Shown here: positions 62,591-64,000 of the stretch, one piece after another
How positions within the stretch are numbered: position 1 is the first letter of the stretch
Layout of the letters: each line of letters opens with the position of its first letter
Assembly: GCF_006716345.1 (NCBI RefSeq)
Contig: NZ_VFOX01000001.1
Span: 1,798,001-1,862,000, forward strand
Source: Microbacterium saperdae
Lineage (GTDB): Bacteria; Actinomycetota; Actinomycetes; Actinomycetales; Microbacteriaceae
Length of the DNA stretch: 64,000 nt
Direction: 5' to 3'
The notes under the pieces: model-generated
What the model saw: only the letters and a program-made list of their open reading frames with translations
The model's database searches: none
Told to the model about the DNA's origin: nothing
Program-made: the position numbers and the translations under genes

Positions 62591-62627
62591 AAGAGGTGCT
62601 CCGCGACGGGGTCGCGGAGCACCTCTT
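62591..62627 (-). terminator. Strong terminator after the lipoprotein gene
   Basis: AAGAGGTGCTCCGCGAC (62591-62607) pairs perfectly over 17 bp with 62611-62627 around a 3-nt GGG loop. It lies 15 nt downstream of the lipoprotein stop and before the MFS promoter on the minus strand. It is the longest perfect hairpin I saw in the window. Confidence 0.85.
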
Positions 62628-62642
62628 GGGGTGTGAGGAGAG

Positions 62643-63116
62643 TCAGCCCGCGCAGAGCGTGCTGAGGGCCGTGGACGACTCCTGCACGTCAGCCATGATC
62701 GTCGTCATCTCAGACGCCGCAGCGGTGTCCTGGTCGACGAGGACCTTCGAGAGCACATCGCGGAGGGCGCCGAAGTCGTCGTAGACGTCGCCGACGGCTG
62801 CCTTGACCTCGGGGTTTCCGACGGACTCCGCAGCGGCGCCGATCGCGTCGACCGTCTTGCTGAATGCGTCGACGGTGCCCTGCGGGTCGGCGGCAGCGGC
62901 GGACACGTCGAGCGAGGACAGTTCCTGGGAAGCGGCCTGCACCTTCGTGCCGGCTTCGGTGCACGCGTCGGCGACGCTCTGGTCGGTGTTCTGCTCGGGC
63001 GCAGAGCTCTCGCTCTTGGTCGACGAGTCATCCGTGGCGCTCGGCGAACCGGAGCAGGCGGTGAGTCCGAGGACGGCGACGGCGGCGATGGTCCATGCGG
63101 CAATACGACGGTTCAT
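62643..63116 (-). CDS. Small lipoprotein of unknown function
   Basis: A 157-residue protein with a lipoprotein signal peptide: MNRRIAAWTIAAVAVLGLTACSG, here ending in lipobox LTAC with the lipidated Cys21. A Ser/Thr/Glu-rich linker follows (about 22-48), then an all-alpha region of about 110 residues with no recognised family (DACTEAGTKVQAASQEL ... TALSTLCAG). Two cysteines at about 52 and 155 could pair. The mature protein would sit on the outer face of the membrane; lgt in this window supplies its lipidation enzyme. An AGGGGG ribosome binding site precedes the ATG. Confidence 0.82.
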   Translation of the reverse strand: MNRRIAAWTIAAVAVLGLTACSGSPSATDDSSTKSESSAPEQNTDQSVADACTEAGTKVQAASQELSSLDVSAAAADPQGTVDAFSKTVDAIGAAAESVGNPEVKAAVGDVYDDFGALRDVLSKVLVDQDTAAASEMTTIMADVQESSTALSTLCAG

Positions 63117-63134
63117 GAAAATTCCCCCTTCATG

Positions 63135-63200
63135 GGCGCTGCCAGTCGACAGCGCCGGTGTGCAAACGGGAGCCAGTTAACCACATCCGGGTGACGTCAC
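63135..63200 (-). promoter_or_regulatory. Lipoprotein gene leader: hairpin and GTGACGTCAC palindrome
   Basis: The minus-strand leader holds a 7-bp hairpin (63135-63141 with 63150-63156), a candidate -10 TTAACT (63175-63180), and a perfect 10-bp palindrome GTGACGTCAC at 63191-63200 just upstream. The palindrome could be an operator at the -35 region. The 212-bp gap to the GNAT gene otherwise shows only a weak TACCGT box (63267-63272) for that gene. Confidence 0.35.
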
Positions 63201-63328
63201 GGGGGATGCCACGCGATGGCAGTGCCGGCCTGGCGGTGCGCGTCCACGCCGGGGGAGTCGACGAACTACCGTGGAGAGGTCGTCGATCCGGCGACCATCA
63301 GTGCATTCGAGCCCAGAGGAGGTCGTCG

Positions 63329-63826
63329 ATGTCAGAAGGGGTCTTCATCCGTGAGGCGGACATGACCGGTCCCGACGCAGCGATCGTGGGCGACCTCGTG
63401 GGCACGTACCTTCGTCAGACGGAGGAGGAGAAGGCGCAGCGCGGATACGGCACGAGCGCCGCGGACCCGCTGCCTGATCGGTACCGGCGCGAGGTGGAGG
63501 AACCTGCGTCCGCCTACCGCGGTCACCGGGTTTATCTCGCCGAGGTCGATGGACGAGCGGCAGGAGTCGTGATCGTGCACGAGGTCGACGGCAAGACGGA
63601 GATCAAACGGCTGTGGACTGATCCGGGGGCACGCGGCCGAGGTGTGGGTGGCGCACTGCTAGACGCCGCGATCGCATCGGCGGACAGGCCCGTGCGGCTT
63701 TCCGTCTGGGAATGGCGTGCTCCCGCGGTCGGCCTGTACGAGTCGAGAGGTTTCGTCCGCGTCGACTCGTGGGACGAGCGCCCCGGCCTCGTCTGCATGG
63801 TGAGGAGCGACGGCGCACTCGGCTGA
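63329..63826 (+). CDS. GNAT acetyltransferase
   Basis: A 165-residue Gcn5-related acetyltransferase. The acetyl-CoA motif is IKRLWTDPGARGRGVGGALLDAAI (R-x-x-G-x-G/A at RGRGVGG), followed by a C-terminal APAVGLYESRGF typical of the fold. The N-terminal arm is FIREADMTGPDAAIVGDLVGTYL. ATG 63329 has AGAGGAGG at 63315-63322, which fixes the start; an in-frame extension upstream is non-coding. Substrate unknown. The gene is divergent from the lipoprotein gene and convergent with the MFS fragment at the window end. Confidence 0.86.
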   Translation: MSEGVFIREADMTGPDAAIVGDLVGTYLRQTEEEKAQRGYGTSAADPLPDRYRREVEEPASAYRGHRVYLAEVDGRAAGVVIVHEVDGKTEIKRLWTDPGARGRGVGGALLDAAIASADRPVRLSVWEWRAPAVGLYESRGFVRVDSWDERPGLVCMVRSDGALG

Positions 63827-63848
63827 ACCCGAGCGCGGTGCCCGCCGA

Positions 63849-64000
63849 TCAGTGCACCCCGTGCGAGCTTTTCTCCACGACCGGCGCAGGGCGACGCACC
63901 ACCAGCGACAGCAGTGCGGCGATCGCGCAGAGCGCGGCCCCGCCCCACCAGGCGTAGGTGTAAGTGCCGAAGGTATCGCGGATGACACCGGCACCCAGTG
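63849..64000 (-). CDS. C-terminal end of an MFS transporter (partial)
   Basis: The minus strand from the window edge reads in one frame LGAGVIRDTFGTYTYAWW then GGAALCAIAALLSLVVRR and a polar tail ending VEKSSHGVH before TGA. This is about 50 residues with one final hydrophobic helix and a short cytoplasmic tail, as in the last helix of DHA-type major facilitators. The rest of the gene lies beyond the window, so the family is a best guess. Confidence 0.7.
   Translation of the reverse strand, partial: LGAGVIRDTFGTYTYAWWGGAALCAIAALLSLVVRRPAPVVEKSSHGVH

Overview
The window is high-GC DNA from an actinobacterium, most likely a Microbacterium or close Microbacteriaceae relative. The supports are the gene order, frequent GTG starts and 4-nt stop/start overlaps, actinobacterial protein types (Zn-free S4, proofreading-less Pol I, helicase-dead PriA, a PdtaR-type ANTAR regulator, an mIHF-like domain fused to guanylate kinase) and many TANNNT -10 boxes placed 6-7 nt before start codons. 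Genus assignment is inference. I see no insertion sequence, prophage, CRISPR array or integrase. About 48 kb (1-48100) is conserved core chromosome and the last 16 kb is more accessory.

Layout, all on + unless stated. 1-1140: 3' part of rarA. 1312-7755: rpsD, a terminator, a small membrane protein, then alaS-ruvX-mltG-aroE. 7840-12139: shikimate genes aroC-aroK-aroB-aroQ, then efp-nusB. 12195-17174: a SWIM/SNF2 ATPase and a metallo-beta-lactamase-fold protein with a C-terminal Rieske domain. 17275-26746: pyrimidine operon pyrR-pyrB-pyrC-(PH-like membrane protein)-carA-carB-pyrF, running into an mIHF-guanylate kinase fusion. It is preceded by a PyrR-type RNA element that overlaps the pyrR ribosome binding site. 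26811-33424: rpoZ, metK, priA-like, fmt, rsmB, rpe. 33421-39435: hisE-hisG-hisF-hisI, then a Trp-associated membrane protein, an HGxxPAAW protein and trpC-trpB-trpA. The trpE expected between hisI and the membrane protein is absent. 39446-48100: lgt, gltB-gltD, pyk, and a terminator.

48162-64000: a secreted-lipase-type hydrolase (-) next to tRNA-Leu(CAA) (-); pdtaR and a GNAT gene; a hotdog thioesterase (-) divergent from polA; a DUF885 protein; a flavin-dependent monooxygenase-type gene behind an AT-rich palindrome; a NiaP-like MFS carrier; a three-gene coupled set (SGNH hydrolase, YczE membrane protein, FGE-like protein lacking the catalytic cysteines); an arginase-fold protein lacking one metal histidine; an MFS carrier (-); a lipoprotein (-) with a strong terminator; a GNAT gene; and the 3' end of another MFS carrier (-) at the window edge.

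Together the core genes make chorismate, tryptophan, histidine, UMP, SAM and glutamate, and supply translation and transcription factors (S4, AlaRS, EF-P, NusB, omega, Fmt, RsmB). The most unusual items are the mIHF-Gmk fusion, the MBL-Rieske protein, the paired hairpins before metK, the degenerate arginase and FGE homologues, and TAG stop codons that appear to double as -10 boxes. No clear new defence or mobile system is visible. No intergenic stretch exceeds 300 bases.
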